Shown here: positions 1 to 7,216 of the stretch, in pieces | How the letters are laid out: every line of letters starts with the position of its first letter | Position numbering within the stretch: position 1 is the stretch's first letter | NCBI GenBank assembly: GCA_943372725.1 | Contig: CALRZT010000045.1 | Coordinates: 1-20,086, forward strand | Length of the DNA stretch: 20,086 nt | Source of the DNA: CAMDHY01 sp943372725 | GTDB taxonomy: Bacteria; Pseudomonadota; Alphaproteobacteria; Rhizobiales; Segnochrobactraceae | Reading direction: 5' to 3' | Notes under the pieces: model-generated | Databases searched by the model: none | What the model was told of the DNA's origin: nothing | What the model saw: the letters and a program-made list of their open reading frames with translations, nothing else | Translations under genes and position numbers: made by a program

Positions 1-149
1 GTCGTCACTGAGACGGACAGCGTCAGCCGACCGTCCTCCTCGCGGTCGCGCAACAGGTTGCGCGCGAGCGTCGACTTGCCGGCCCCGGAGGGCGACGACA
101 GCACGATCATCATGCCGCGGCGGGCGATCGAGGGCGCGGGGGTCGTCAA
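1..149 (-). CDS. gmk: Guanylate kinase, N-terminal part (runs off left edge)
   Basis: Guanylate kinase phosphorylates GMP to GDP with ATP, in the cytoplasm. Only the first 49 codons are in the window. They contain the P-loop SSPSGAGKSTL (residues about 18-28 from the chosen start), which is typical of Gmk. I chose a TTG start at 149 because GGAGG lies 5 nt upstream and the downstream residues (TTPAPSIARRG) resemble the usual N-terminal tail before the P-loop. The tandem ATG pair at 113 and 110 sits almost on the P-loop strand and would give an unusually short N-terminus. The gene follows yicC by 46 bp, a conserved alphaproteobacterial pair. The 3' end is not visible. Confidence 0.9.
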   Translation of the reverse strand, partial: MTTPAPSIARRGMMIVLSSPSGAGKSTLARNLLRDREEDGRLTLSVSVT

Positions 150-195
150 CGCTTCCTCCAGGGGGCAGACGGAGCGCCGGGTGAGCCGGCGTCCC

Positions 196-1080
196 TTATT
201 CGAGGTTCTGAACCTGCTCTCGGAACTGCTCGATCGTCGCCTTCAGCTCGAGGCCGAGACGCGTCAGCTCCGGATCGTTCGACTTGGAGCACAGCGTGTT
301 CGCTTCGCGGCCGAACTCCTGGGCGAGGAAATCGAGCCGCCGGCCGACGGGACCGCCCTCGGCGAGGAGCGCCCGCGCCTGGCCGACGTGGGCCAGCAGG
401 CGGTCGATCTCCTCCTGCACGTCGGCACGCGAGGCGATGAGGGCAGCCTCCTGATGCAGACGCTCCGGGTCGAAGGCCGGGGCGGCATCGAGGATGCGGC
501 GCAGCTGTTCAATGAGGCGGGCGCGGATCGCCTCCGGGCGCCGACCGTCGGTGGCCGCGGCGGCGGTCGTCAGGTCACCCAGGCGCGCCAGTTGCCCCTC
601 GACGACCGCCGCGACCGCCCGACCTTCCGCCCGGCGGGCGGCCACGAGGGCGACGAGGGCCTGGTCGAGACCGTCGAGAACGTCCCGGCGAAGGGCACGA
701 TCGTCGTCCTCGCCGCGGGTGGCGTCGACGGGCTCGAGGACGCCCCGCAACGCCAGCAGCCCGTCGGCCGAGATCGTCGCCGACGGCACGCGCGCCCGCA
801 CGCGTTCGGCCGCGTCGATGACCGCCGCGAGGGCCGCCTCGTTGAGACGGAAGCCGCCGGCCGAGATCGTCTCCACCGTCAGCGTCGCGCCGATGTTGCC
901 GCGCGCGAACGCCTTGGCGATGCGGCCGCGGGCCTCCGTCTCGACGTCGTCGAAGCCCGGAGGCAGGCGCAGGCGCTGTTCGAGCCCGCGGCCGTTCACC
1001 GAGCGGAGTTCCCACGCCCACTGGCCGGTCGCGGACGCCCCGGAGGCGCGCGCGAAGCCCGTCATGCTCGACACAGTCAT
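196..1080 (-). CDS. yicC: YicC family endoribonuclease-type protein
   Basis: This 294-residue protein begins with the family hallmark SMTGFAR (residues 5-11), followed by RSVNGRGLEQRLRLP (27-41), both diagnostic of the YicC N-terminal domain. The C-terminal DUF1732 region carries RLDFLAQEFGREANTLCSKS (about 248-267), the most conserved block of the family. E. coli YicC has been reported as an endoribonuclease that affects RyhB stability; a matching role here is inference. The ATG at 1080 has a GGAG about 11 nt upstream. The length is normal. It sits between mltG (70-bp gap) and gmk, as in many Rhizobiales, probably in one operon. Confidence 0.93.
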   Translation of the reverse strand: MTVSSMTGFARASGASATGQWAWELRSVNGRGLEQRLRLPPGFDDVETEARGRIAKAFARGNIGATLTVETISAGGFRLNEAALAAVIDAAERVRARVPSATISADGLLALRGVLEPVDATRGEDDDRALRRDVLDGLDQALVALVAARRAEGRAVAAVVEGQLARLGDLTTAAAATDGRRPEAIRARLIEQLRRILDAAPAFDPERLHQEAALIASRADVQEEIDRLLAHVGQARALLAEGGPVGRRLDFLAQEFGREANTLCSKSNDPELTRLGLELKATIEQFREQVQNLE

Positions 1081-1150
1081 CGGCCACGGGCTCCGGTGCC
1101 ACAGGGGAGAACGGCGGTCGGGACGGCCCCGCCGGGGCTCCGCCGGCGCA

Positions 1151-2299
1151 TCAGTTGGCCGGCGCGTCGGGCTGGGCGTCGCGGCGCTGCTGCTCGATCT
1201 CCCGCCAGCGGGCGACGTTGCGGTTGTGCTCGTCGAGCGTCACGGCGAAGACGTGGCCGCCCGTCCCGTCGGCGACGAAATAGAGCTCCTCGGTGCGCGA
1301 CGGGTTCGCCACCGCCTCGAGCGACTCGCGGCCGGGATTTGCGATCGGCCCCGGCGGCAGGCCGTCGATCTGGTAGGTGTTGTAGGGGTTCGGCCGCTGC
1401 AGGTCGGACCGCAGGATGGTGCGCGGCCGCAACCAGGCCGTGCCGCCATAGATGCCGTAGAGGATCGTCGGGTCGGACTGCAGCCGCATCCGCTTGTTCA
1501 GACGGTTGATGAAGACGCCGGCGACGCGCGTGCGCTCGTCCGCCTTGCCGGTCTCCTTCTCGACGATCGAGGCGAGGACGACCAGGTCCTCGGGCGAATC
1601 GATCGGAATGCCAGGATTGCGCCGCGCCCAGATGTCCTCGAGCGCCTGTTCCTGCGAGCGCTGCATCCGCTCCAGCATCTGCTGGCGGGTGGTGCCGCGG
1701 GTGAACTTGTAGGTCTCCGGCAGCAGCGCCCCCTCCGGCGGGATCGCCGCGACGGTGCCGGTGAGGATCGGATCCTGCTTCAGGCGCTCGACGATCTGGG
1801 CGCTGGTCAGGCCCTCGGGGATCGTCAGGGAGTGCTGCACCGAGCGGCCAGCGATGATCGTGTCCATCACCTCGCTCATGCTCATGTGGGCCCGGAAGAG
1901 GTACTCGCCCGCCTTGAACTGGTCCTCCGTGCCGTAGAGCTTCGACACGCCGAGGAAGACCCACGGATCGCTGATCACGCCGTGCGAGGCGAGGGTCTCG
2001 GAGATGGCGCTGAGGCCGGAGCCGGGCTCGATGATGACGGCGCGATCCTCGCCGAGCGGGCCGGGCTCGGTGTACTGGACGCTTCCCCAGTAGACGAGAG
2101 CGCCGACGCCGAGCACGGCGAACACGGCCATCGTCAGCACGAAGTTCATGACGATGACGAGGGGATTGCGGGCGGCACGGGAGCGCGTCGGCGGCGGTGG
2201 CGCCTGCTCCGGATGGATCGCCTCGCGCGGACTGCGCGGCGTCGGTCGCGGCGGCCGCGGGCCCCGCGGTGGCGGCCTCGTGTCGTCGTCCTCACTCAT
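1151..2299 (-). CDS. mltG: Endolytic murein transglycosylase MltG
   Basis: MltG is an inner-membrane lytic transglycosylase that cleaves nascent peptidoglycan strands and so limits glycan length. The 382-residue product has a proline- and arginine-rich cytoplasmic segment (1-45), one membrane helix (about 46-70), a LysM-like part and a YceG domain. The catalytic glutamate is E247 in ASIVEKET, and the conserved block RLQSDPTILYG (272-282) follows. I chose ATG at 2299: the open frame continues to 2383, but the extra residues are low-complexity and carry no start signal. GGAGG lies about 13 nt upstream of the ATG, which is rather far. It follows fabF by 144 bp and precedes yicC, a conserved rhizobial order. 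Confidence 0.94.
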   Translation of the reverse strand: MSEDDDTRPPPRGPRPPRPTPRSPREAIHPEQAPPPPTRSRAARNPLVIVMNFVLTMAVFAVLGVGALVYWGSVQYTEPGPLGEDRAVIIEPGSGLSAISETLASHGVISDPWVFLGVSKLYGTEDQFKAGEYLFRAHMSMSEVMDTIIAGRSVQHSLTIPEGLTSAQIVERLKQDPILTGTVAAIPPEGALLPETYKFTRGTTRQQMLERMQRSQEQALEDIWARRNPGIPIDSPEDLVVLASIVEKETGKADERTRVAGVFINRLNKRMRLQSDPTILYGIYGGTAWLRPRTILRSDLQRPNPYNTYQIDGLPPGPIANPGRESLEAVANPSRTEELYFVADGTGGHVFAVTLDEHNRNVARWREIEQQRRDAQPDAPAN

Positions 2300-2443
2300 G
2301 ACGGCGCAGCTTCCTCCGGCTCCCGACCGCAGGCCGGCCCGCCGCCCTGCGGCGGATCGGGCTGCCCATCGGCGGCCCCTCACTGGTGCCGCCGTCGATC
2401 GACATCTTTATGGCACGCGGAACGTCGGCCCGGCCCGGTCGCG

Positions 2444-3706
2444 TCAGGTCTCGTACTGGCGGAACACCAGCGAGGCGTTGGTCCCGCCGAACCCGAAGGA
2501 ATTCGACAGCACCGTCCGCACCCGACGCTGCTTCGCCTGATGGGGAACGAGATCGATGGCGGTCTCCACCGATGGGTTGTCGAGGTTGATCGTCGGGGGA
2601 ACGACCTGGTCGCGGATGGCGAGCACGGAGAAGATCGCCTCGACCGATCCCGCGGCACCGAGCAAGTGGCCCGTGGCCGACTTCGTCGACGACATCGACA
2701 GGGTGGCGGCGGCGTTGCCGACGACGCGCTCGACGGCGGCGAGTTCGATGGTATCAGCCATCGTCGAGGTGCCGTGCGCGTTGATGTAGTCGAGATCGGC
2801 GGCGGAGATCCCCGCCCGCTTCAGCGCCGCGGTCATGCAGCGGAAGGCGCCGTCGCCGTCCTCGGAGGGCGCGGTGATGTGGTAGGCGTCACCCGACATG
2901 CCGTAGCCGATCACCTCGGCATAGATGCGGGCGCCGCGCGCCAGGGCATGGTCGAGCGCCTCGAGGACGACGACGCCGGCCCCCTCGCCCATGACGAACC
3001 CGTCACGGTCGCGGTCGTAGGGGCGCGAGGCCTCGGTCGGGCGGTCGTTGAAGCCGGTCGACAACGCCCGCGCGGCGCTGAAGCCGGCGATCGCCAGCCG
3101 ACCGATCGGCGATTCGGTGCCACCGGCCACCATCACGTCGGCGTCGTCGAGAGCGATCAGGCGCGCGGCATCGCCGATCGCGTGCGCTCCGGTCGAGCAC
3201 GCCGTCACGACGGCGTGGTTCGGCCCCTTCAGCCCGTGCCGGATCGACACGTAGCCGGAGGCGAGGTTGATCAATCGGCCGGGAATGAAGAAGGGAGAGA
3301 TGCGGCGCGGCCCGCGGTCGCGCAGCGTGATGGAGGCGTCCTCGATGCCGATCAGCCCGCCGATACCGGATCCGACCAGCACGCCGGTGCGAATCTGGTC
3401 CTCGTAGCGGGTGGGCTTCCAGTCGGCGTCTTCGAGAGCCTGATGGGCGGCGGCGACGGCGTAGACGATGAACTCGTCGACCTTCCGCTGCTCCTTCGGC
3501 TCCATCCAGTCGTCCGGCCGGTAGGTGCCGTTGGTGCCGTCTCCACGCGGGATCTGGCACGCCACCTGACACGGCAGGTCCGACACGTCGAAGCTCTCGA
3601 TGCGCCCGGCACCGCTCTCACCGGCGAGGAGACGCGACCACGTCGCTTCCACGCCGCTGCCAAGCGGCGTGATCATTCCGAGACCGGTTATGACCACTCG
3701 TCGCAT
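2444..3706 (-). CDS. fabF: 3-oxoacyl-[ACP] synthase II
   Basis: FabF condenses malonyl-ACP with a growing acyl-ACP in type II fatty acid synthesis and is important for cis-vaccenate formation. The 420-residue protein starts with the typical MRRVVITGLGMITPLG. The catalytic triad is visible: C170 in TACSTGAHA, H311 in NAHGTST and H347 in KSATGHLLG, with K342 just before. The glycine-rich gate loop NSFGFGGTN is at 402-410. The segment HGTSTMADTIEL replaces the HGTSTPLGD of E. coli; from memory this is the usual rhizobial form. There is no strong Shine-Dalgarno at the ATG, but the N-terminus is canonical. It lies 79 bp after acpP in the same direction. Confidence 0.96.
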   Translation of the reverse strand: MRRVVITGLGMITPLGSGVEATWSRLLAGESGAGRIESFDVSDLPCQVACQIPRGDGTNGTYRPDDWMEPKEQRKVDEFIVYAVAAAHQALEDADWKPTRYEDQIRTGVLVGSGIGGLIGIEDASITLRDRGPRRISPFFIPGRLINLASGYVSIRHGLKGPNHAVVTACSTGAHAIGDAARLIALDDADVMVAGGTESPIGRLAIAGFSAARALSTGFNDRPTEASRPYDRDRDGFVMGEGAGVVVLEALDHALARGARIYAEVIGYGMSGDAYHITAPSEDGDGAFRCMTAALKRAGISAADLDYINAHGTSTMADTIELAAVERVVGNAAATLSMSSTKSATGHLLGAAGSVEAIFSVLAIRDQVVPPTINLDNPSVETAIDLVPHQAKQRRVRTVLSNSFGFGGTNASLVFRQYET

Positions 3707-3743
3707 GATCAGGACGCCGTTCGCTTCAGAGGGGTGAGCCGCG

Positions 3744-3773
3744 CCGGCGGCGCTGGCACTGCCGGCGCCGGCT
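3744..3773. repeat. GC-rich inverted repeat between acpP and fabF
   Basis: Arms GCCGGCG (3744-3750) and CGCCGGC (3767-3773) form a 7-bp dyad with a 16-nt loop in the 79-bp gap after acpP. There is no T-run on the minus strand after it, so it is not a classical terminator. It could stabilise the short acpP transcript or attenuate read-through into fabF; both ideas are inference. Confidence 0.4.
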
Positions 3774-3785
3774 CTCGGCGCCGTC

Positions 3786-4022
3786 TCAGTTGGCGTTTTT
3801 CTCGAGGAACTTCACCGCATCGCCGACGGTGAGGATGGTCTCGGCGGCGTCATCGGGGATCTCGACGCCGAACTCTTCCTCGAACGCCATGACGAGTTCG
3901 ACGGTGTCCAGGCTGTCCGCTCCGAGATCGTCGATGAAGCTCGCATTCTCGGTCACCTTCTCGGCGTCGACGCCGAGGTGCTCGATCACGATCTTCTTCA
4001 CCCGCTCAGCGATGTCGCTCAT
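3786..4022 (-). CDS. acpP: Acyl carrier protein
   Basis: This 78-residue, strongly acidic protein is the carrier of acyl chains in fatty acid synthesis. The phosphopantetheine attachment serine is S37 in GADSLDTVELVMAFEEEFG, the signature of AcpP. The start is ATG at 4022 (MSDIAERVKK), with GAGGA 6 nt upstream; the in-frame extension to 4091 adds residues not found in ACPs. It follows fabG across a 249-bp gap, large enough for its own promoter, and precedes fabF. ACP is needed in far greater amounts than the enzymes, which fits separate transcription. Confidence 0.97.
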   Translation of the reverse strand: MSDIAERVKKIVIEHLGVDAEKVTENASFIDDLGADSLDTVELVMAFEEEFGVEIPDDAAETILTVGDAVKFLEKNAN

Positions 4023-4194
4023 GCTCAGTCCTCGATTGGTTTCGTTCGGTTCACACAGGAGTCCGTTGGCGTCCGGATCTCGCTCGTTCACGTGGGAAGA
4101 TTTGGGAGACCCCAGAGCTCCGACGGATCACCCACGCATGGCGACAGGCCAGCATCGGGCGTTCCAGGATCGGAAGCCGCGCTCGGCCGGGGCT

Positions 4195-4228
4195 AGGTAA
4201 CACACTTTCCCAGCCATTGCCAGCGCAC
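4195..4228 (-). promoter_or_regulatory. Candidate acpP promoter
   Basis: Read on the minus strand, CTGGCA is followed after 17 nt by TTACCT, upstream of acpP. The -35 matches TTGACA at 4 of 6 positions and the -10 is weak. A promoter somewhere in this 249-bp gap is likely from gap size and expression need, but this exact site is tentative. Confidence 0.25.
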
Positions 4229-4233
4229 CGCCA

Positions 4234-4265
4234 GACCCGCCAAGGGTCGGTTTCCGCACGGAAAA
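4234..4265. repeat. Two adjacent dyads just downstream of fabG
   Basis: GACCC (4234-4238) pairs with GGGTC (4244-4248) around a 5-nt loop, and TTTCCG (4251-4256) pairs with CGGAAA (4259-4264) around 2 nt. Both lie immediately after the fabG stop codon and upstream of the acpP promoter zone. They may end or process the fabG transcript, or the second may be a small operator. No clear T-tract follows. Confidence 0.35.
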
Positions 4266-4271
4266 CTCCGC

Positions 4272-5009
4272 TCAGACCATCGCCATACCACCGTTCACGT
4301 GGAGGGTCTGACCGGTGACGTAGGCCGCCTCGTCGCTGGCGAGATAGACGCATGCAGCGGCGACGTCGTCGGGAGTGCCGAGACGGCCGGCCGGCACGGC
4401 GGAGAGGATCGCGTCGCGCTGCTTCTCGTCCAGCACATCGGTCATGGCGGTGGCGATGAAGCCGGGGGCGACGGTGTTGACGGTGATGTTGCGGCTCGCG
4501 ACTTCCTTGGCGAGCGCCTTCGTCATGCCGATCATGCCGGCCTTGGCCGCCGCGTAGTTGCCCTGTCCGGCGTTGCCGGTGACGCCGACGACGGAGGTGA
4601 TGGCGATGATGCGGCCGTGACGGCGGCGCATCATGCCGCGCAGCGCCGCCCGGGCGAGGTGGAAGCCGGCCGTGAGGTTGACCTCGAGGACGGCATCCCA
4701 CTCCTCGTCCTTCATCCGCATGAACAGGTTGTCGCGGGTGATGCCGGCGTTGTTGACGAGGATATCGACCTGGCCCATCGCGGCGTCGGCCGCGGGAAAA
4801 AGGGCGGCTACCTCGGCCCGATCGGCGAGATTGGCCGGCAGAACGTGGACGCGGTCGCCGAGGCGGGCAGCCAACGCCTCGAGTTTCTCGCGCCGCGTGC
4901 CGGACACGGCGACGACGGCGCCACGGGCGTGCAGGGAGGCTGCGATCGCCTCGCCGATGCCGCCGCTCGCGCCGGTGACGAGGGCACGGCGACCCGTCAG
5001 ATCGAACAT
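4272..5009 (-). CDS. fabG: 3-oxoacyl-[ACP] reductase
   Basis: FabG is the NADPH-dependent reductase that turns 3-oxoacyl-ACP into 3-hydroxyacyl-ACP. The 245-residue short-chain dehydrogenase shows the nucleotide-binding TGASGGIG (12-19), NNAG (86-89), N111, catalytic S139, Y152 and K156 (YAAAK), and a C-terminus ending VTGQTLHVNGGMAMV, as in FabG. I used ATG at 5009 (MFDLTGRRALVTG), with GGAG about 8 nt upstream. The open frame to 5090 lies inside fabD. The start is 13 bp from the fabD stop, so the two are surely co-transcribed. Confidence 0.96.
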   Translation of the reverse strand: MFDLTGRRALVTGASGGIGEAIAASLHARGAVVAVSGTRREKLEALAARLGDRVHVLPANLADRAEVAALFPAADAAMGQVDILVNNAGITRDNLFMRMKDEEWDAVLEVNLTAGFHLARAALRGMMRRRHGRIIAITSVVGVTGNAGQGNYAAAKAGMIGMTKALAKEVASRNITVNTVAPGFIATAMTDVLDEKQRDAILSAVPAGRLGTPDDVAAACVYLASDEAAYVTGQTLHVNGGMAMV

Positions 5010-5022
5010 GTCAGCCACTCCG

Positions 5023-5967
5023 TCAGCCGGCGAGACGTTCGCCGAACGCCTCGACATCGGCGGGGGTGCCCACCGCGAAGGCCCGCGCATCCTTGGCGAT
5101 CCGCTTCGCGAGACCCGTCAGCACCGTGCCGGCGCCGATCTCCACGAAGCAGTCGACGCCGCCGGCCGCTAGCGCCGCGACGCTCTCGCGCCACCGCACG
5201 GTGCCCGTGACCTGCTCGACGAGCAGGCGCCGGATCTCGGCCGGGTCGGTGACCGGCGCGGCGGTGACGTTGGCGTAGAGCGGCACAATCGGCGCCCGCA
5301 CGGTCGCGGCGGCCAGCGCCTCGGCCATGACCTCGGCCGCGGGCGCCATCAGCGAGCAGTGGAACGGCGCGCTGACGGCGAGAAGCACGGCGCGCTTGGC
5401 GCCACGCGTCTTGGCGATGGCGACGGCGCGCTCGACGGCGGCCTTCGAGCCGGAGAGCACGACCTGGCCCGGCGCATTGTCGTTGGCGACGTCGCAGACG
5501 TCGTCCTCGGCGGCTTCGGCCGCCACGGCGGCGGCGACGTCGAGATCAACACCCAGCAAGGCGGCCATGGCGCCCTCGCCCGCCGCCACCGCGTCCTGCA
5601 TGGCGCGGCCGCGGGCCCTGAGCAGGCGGGCGGCGTCCGTCACCGACAGGCTGTTCGCCGCCACCAGCGCCGAATACTCGCCCAGCGAGTGGCCGGCGAC
5701 GAAGCGGGCCGTCGTGGCAACGTCGACGCCGGTCGCCTCGAGCGCCCGCAGCGTCGCGATCGAGGTCGCCATCAGGGCCGGCTGGGCGTTGGCCGTCAGC
5801 GTCAGCGCCTCCTCGGGGCCCTCGAAGATCACGGTCGAGAGCGATTCTCCGAGTGCCTCGTCCACCTCCTCGAACACCCGTCGTGCCGCGGCGTGGCTCT
5901 CGGCGAGGGCACGGCCCATGCCGACGCTCTGGCTGCCCTGGCCCGGAAAGGTGAAGGCGGTGGTCAT
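5023..5967 (-). CDS. fabD: Malonyl-CoA:ACP transacylase
   Basis: FabD moves malonate from CoA to the pantetheine arm of ACP. The 314-residue protein has the oxyanion-loop motif FPGQGSQ (7-13), the nucleophile S94 in GHSLGEYSA, R119 contacting the malonyl carboxylate, and H203 in APFHCSLM, completing the set of known catalytic residues. The ATG at 5967 gives the canonical MTTAFTFPGQG. The frame stays open to 6384, but that stretch is low-complexity and belongs to the divergent intergenic region. The ribosome binding site is weak (AGGA about 14 nt upstream). It is the first gene of the leftward operon. Confidence 0.96.
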   Translation of the reverse strand: MTTAFTFPGQGSQSVGMGRALAESHAAARRVFEEVDEALGESLSTVIFEGPEEALTLTANAQPALMATSIATLRALEATGVDVATTARFVAGHSLGEYSALVAANSLSVTDAARLLRARGRAMQDAVAAGEGAMAALLGVDLDVAAAVAAEAAEDDVCDVANDNAPGQVVLSGSKAAVERAVAIAKTRGAKRAVLLAVSAPFHCSLMAPAAEVMAEALAAATVRAPIVPLYANVTAAPVTDPAEIRRLLVEQVTGTVRWRESVAALAAGGVDCFVEIGAGTVLTGLAKRIAKDARAFAVGTPADVEAFGERLAG

Positions 5968-6051
5968 GGCGGTGCGATCGGGTCCTGATCTTCTCGACGG
6001 CGGCGTCTTCTCGGCAGCGTCCGCCCCGGTTGGGCGGCGGACGGCGGCGCG

Positions 6052-6080
6052 ACAAAGGCGCCTCGGTCTCGGGAAGTCAA
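6052..6080 (-). promoter_or_regulatory. Candidate fabD promoter
   Basis: On the minus strand TTGACT (6075-6080) matches the -35 consensus at 5 of 6 positions. After 17 nt comes CTTTGT (6052-6057), a poor -10. The 5' leader to the fabD ATG would be about 80 nt. The -35 is good; the pair as a whole is tentative. Confidence 0.35.
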
Positions 6081-6142
6081 GTCCGGCACGGCACTCGGGG
6101 GCCGTGCGGCGAAGTGGGCGACCGGTGATTCGCGCCGAATGC

Positions 6143-6170
6143 TTGCATCCGCCGCCAGTGTCGTTAAAAG
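6143..6170 (+). promoter_or_regulatory. Candidate rpsF operon promoter
   Basis: TTGCAT (6143-6148), a 16-nt spacer and TAAAAG (6165-6170, 4 of 6 to TATAAT) form the only AT-leaning promoter-like pair in the region. Transcription from it would give a leader of about 200 nt before rpsF, long enough for a regulatory RNA fold. Confidence 0.35.
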
Positions 6171-6377
6171 CACGCGCGATGCACTGGCTCCGGCCGGGGG
6201 CTGAACGGACGGCTGTGCCGATCGGACTTGTTCCGGCGGCGCGGCGGCGGGTGGCGCGATCACCCATCGTCCCGTGTCTCCGCTCGCGAAGACGACGCAA
6301 CTCGACGCCTTTCCTGAAAGAGGCTTCGACGAGGCTCCGCGCCGGCCGTGCACGCGAACGAGGAAAGGCGGCAATCC

Positions 6378-6833
6378 ATGCCACTCTACGAACATGTGTT
6401 CATGGCCCGACAGGACGTGTCGAGCCAGCAGGTCGATGCGCTCGTCGAGCAGTTCAAGGGCGTGATCGAGCAGAATGGCGGCCAGATCGCCAAGGTCGAG
6501 AACTGGGGTGTGAAGCCCCTCGCCTACCGCATCAAGAAGAACCGCAAGGCGCACTACGCGCTGATGAACATCGACGCCCCGCCGGCCGCCGTGGCCGAGA
6601 TGGAGCGCCAGATGCGCATCAACGAGGACGTGCTGCGCTATCTGACGATCCGCGTGGAAGAGCACGAGGAAGCGCAGTCGGTGATGCTGCAGAAGCGCGA
6701 CCGTGACGACCGCCGTCGCCGCGACCGCGACGACTTCGGTGGCGGCCGCGACTTCGGCGGTGGCCGTGATCGCGATCGTGACCGTGGTGAGCGCCGTCCG
6801 CGGCGCGACGACGACGCCGCCGGGCAGGAGTAA
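6378..6833 (+). CDS. rpsF: 30S ribosomal protein S6
   Basis: S6 is a small-subunit protein that binds 16S rRNA together with S18. The core (MPLYEHVFMARQD, then VENWGVKPLAYRIKKNRKAHY at about 40-60) is canonical. The product has 151 residues. Residues 107-151 are a highly charged Arg/Asp/Gly tail holding two copies of DFGGGR (119-130) followed by an RD run; extended charged tails on S6 are common in alphaproteobacteria. The ATG at 6378 follows an AGGAAAGG ribosome binding site. An upstream in-frame ATG at 6348 adds residues not seen in S6. rpsR follows after 6 bp. Confidence 0.97.
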   Translation: MPLYEHVFMARQDVSSQQVDALVEQFKGVIEQNGGQIAKVENWGVKPLAYRIKKNRKAHYALMNIDAPPAAVAEMERQMRINEDVLRYLTIRVEEHEEAQSVMLQKRDRDDRRRRDRDDFGGGRDFGGGRDRDRDRGERRPRRDDDAAGQE

Positions 6834-6839
6834 CGCGTC

Positions 6840-7091
6840 ATGGCCGTTGATATCGCACAGCTTCCCACCCGCCGCCCGTTCTTCCGCCGCCGCAAGACGT
6901 GCCCGTTCTCCGGCGCCAACGCGCCGAAGATCGACTACAAGGACGTCAAGCTGCTGCAGCGCTACATCTCCGAGCGCGGCAAGATCGTCCCCTCCCGCAT
7001 CACCGCGGTGTCGCAGAAGAAGCAGCGCGAGCTCGCCAAGGCGATCAAGCGCTCCCGCTTCCTCGGCCTGCTGCCCTACGTCATCCGTTGA
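6840..7091 (+). CDS. rpsR: 30S ribosomal protein S18
   Basis: The 83-residue basic protein pairs with S6 on the platform of the 30S subunit. It shows the family blocks RRPFFRRRKTCPFSG (11-25), IDYKDVKLLQRYISERGKI (31-49) and ITAVSQKKQRELAKAIKRSR (54-73), with the usual ending LLPYV. The ATG lies 6 bp after the rpsF stop, so translation is probably coupled. In the many alphaproteobacteria I recall, a DUF2232 membrane protein follows rpsR; here there is only a 125-bp gap before rplI. Confidence 0.98.
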   Translation: MAVDIAQLPTRRPFFRRRKTCPFSGANAPKIDYKDVKLLQRYISERGKIVPSRITAVSQKKQRELAKAIKRSRFLGLLPYVIR

Positions 7092-7146
7092 GGTCGCGGT
7101 GCCGGGCGGGTGATCCGTCCGGCGCAGCCGCGGTCTCGGCCTGGGG

Positions 7147-7170
7147 CCGGAGCCCGACACGGGCTTCCGG
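7147..7170 (+). repeat. Strong hairpin between rpsR and rplI
   Basis: CCGGAGCCCG and CGGGCTTCCGG form a 10-bp stem with one bulged T and a 3-nt loop. TCTCTAAC follows, which is too poor in T to be a convincing terminator. It may be a processing site or partial attenuator that sets L9 output apart from S6 and S18. Confidence 0.45.
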
Positions 7171-7216
7171 TCTCTAACCGCCCACGAGGGGCGGGACAGT
7201 CCACAGGAGCAAACCC

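Larger units (their letters stand above)
5968..6377. promoter_or_regulatory. Divergent fabD / rpsF intergenic region (410 bp)
   Basis: No convincing gene lies here. It must hold the promoters of the leftward fab operon and the rightward rpsF operon. Visible structure: a dyad GTCCGCC/GGCGGAC near 6019-6042, GCACGGC/GCCGTGC at 6086-6107 (7 bp, 8-nt loop), GGGTG/CACCC at 6249-6265, and a nested stem at 6301-6333 with outer CTCG/CGAG and inner GCCT/AGGC. The last two would be in the rpsF leader if transcription starts near 6178. Confidence 0.6.

Noticed and set aside
494..3832. Very long plus-strand open frame of 1112 codons
   Set aside because: It lies opposite yicC, mltG and fabF, all with clear family motifs. 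Its composition is Arg/Asp/Gly-rich as expected for antisense frames in GC-rich DNA.
4023..4091. 23-residue N-terminal extension of AcpP
   Set aside because: ACPs start at MSDIAERV-like sequence and GAGGA is well placed for the ATG at 4022.
5968..6384. N-terminal extension of fabD by up to 139 residues
   Set aside because: FabD proteins start right before the FPGQGSQ motif, and the extension overlaps the rpsF start.
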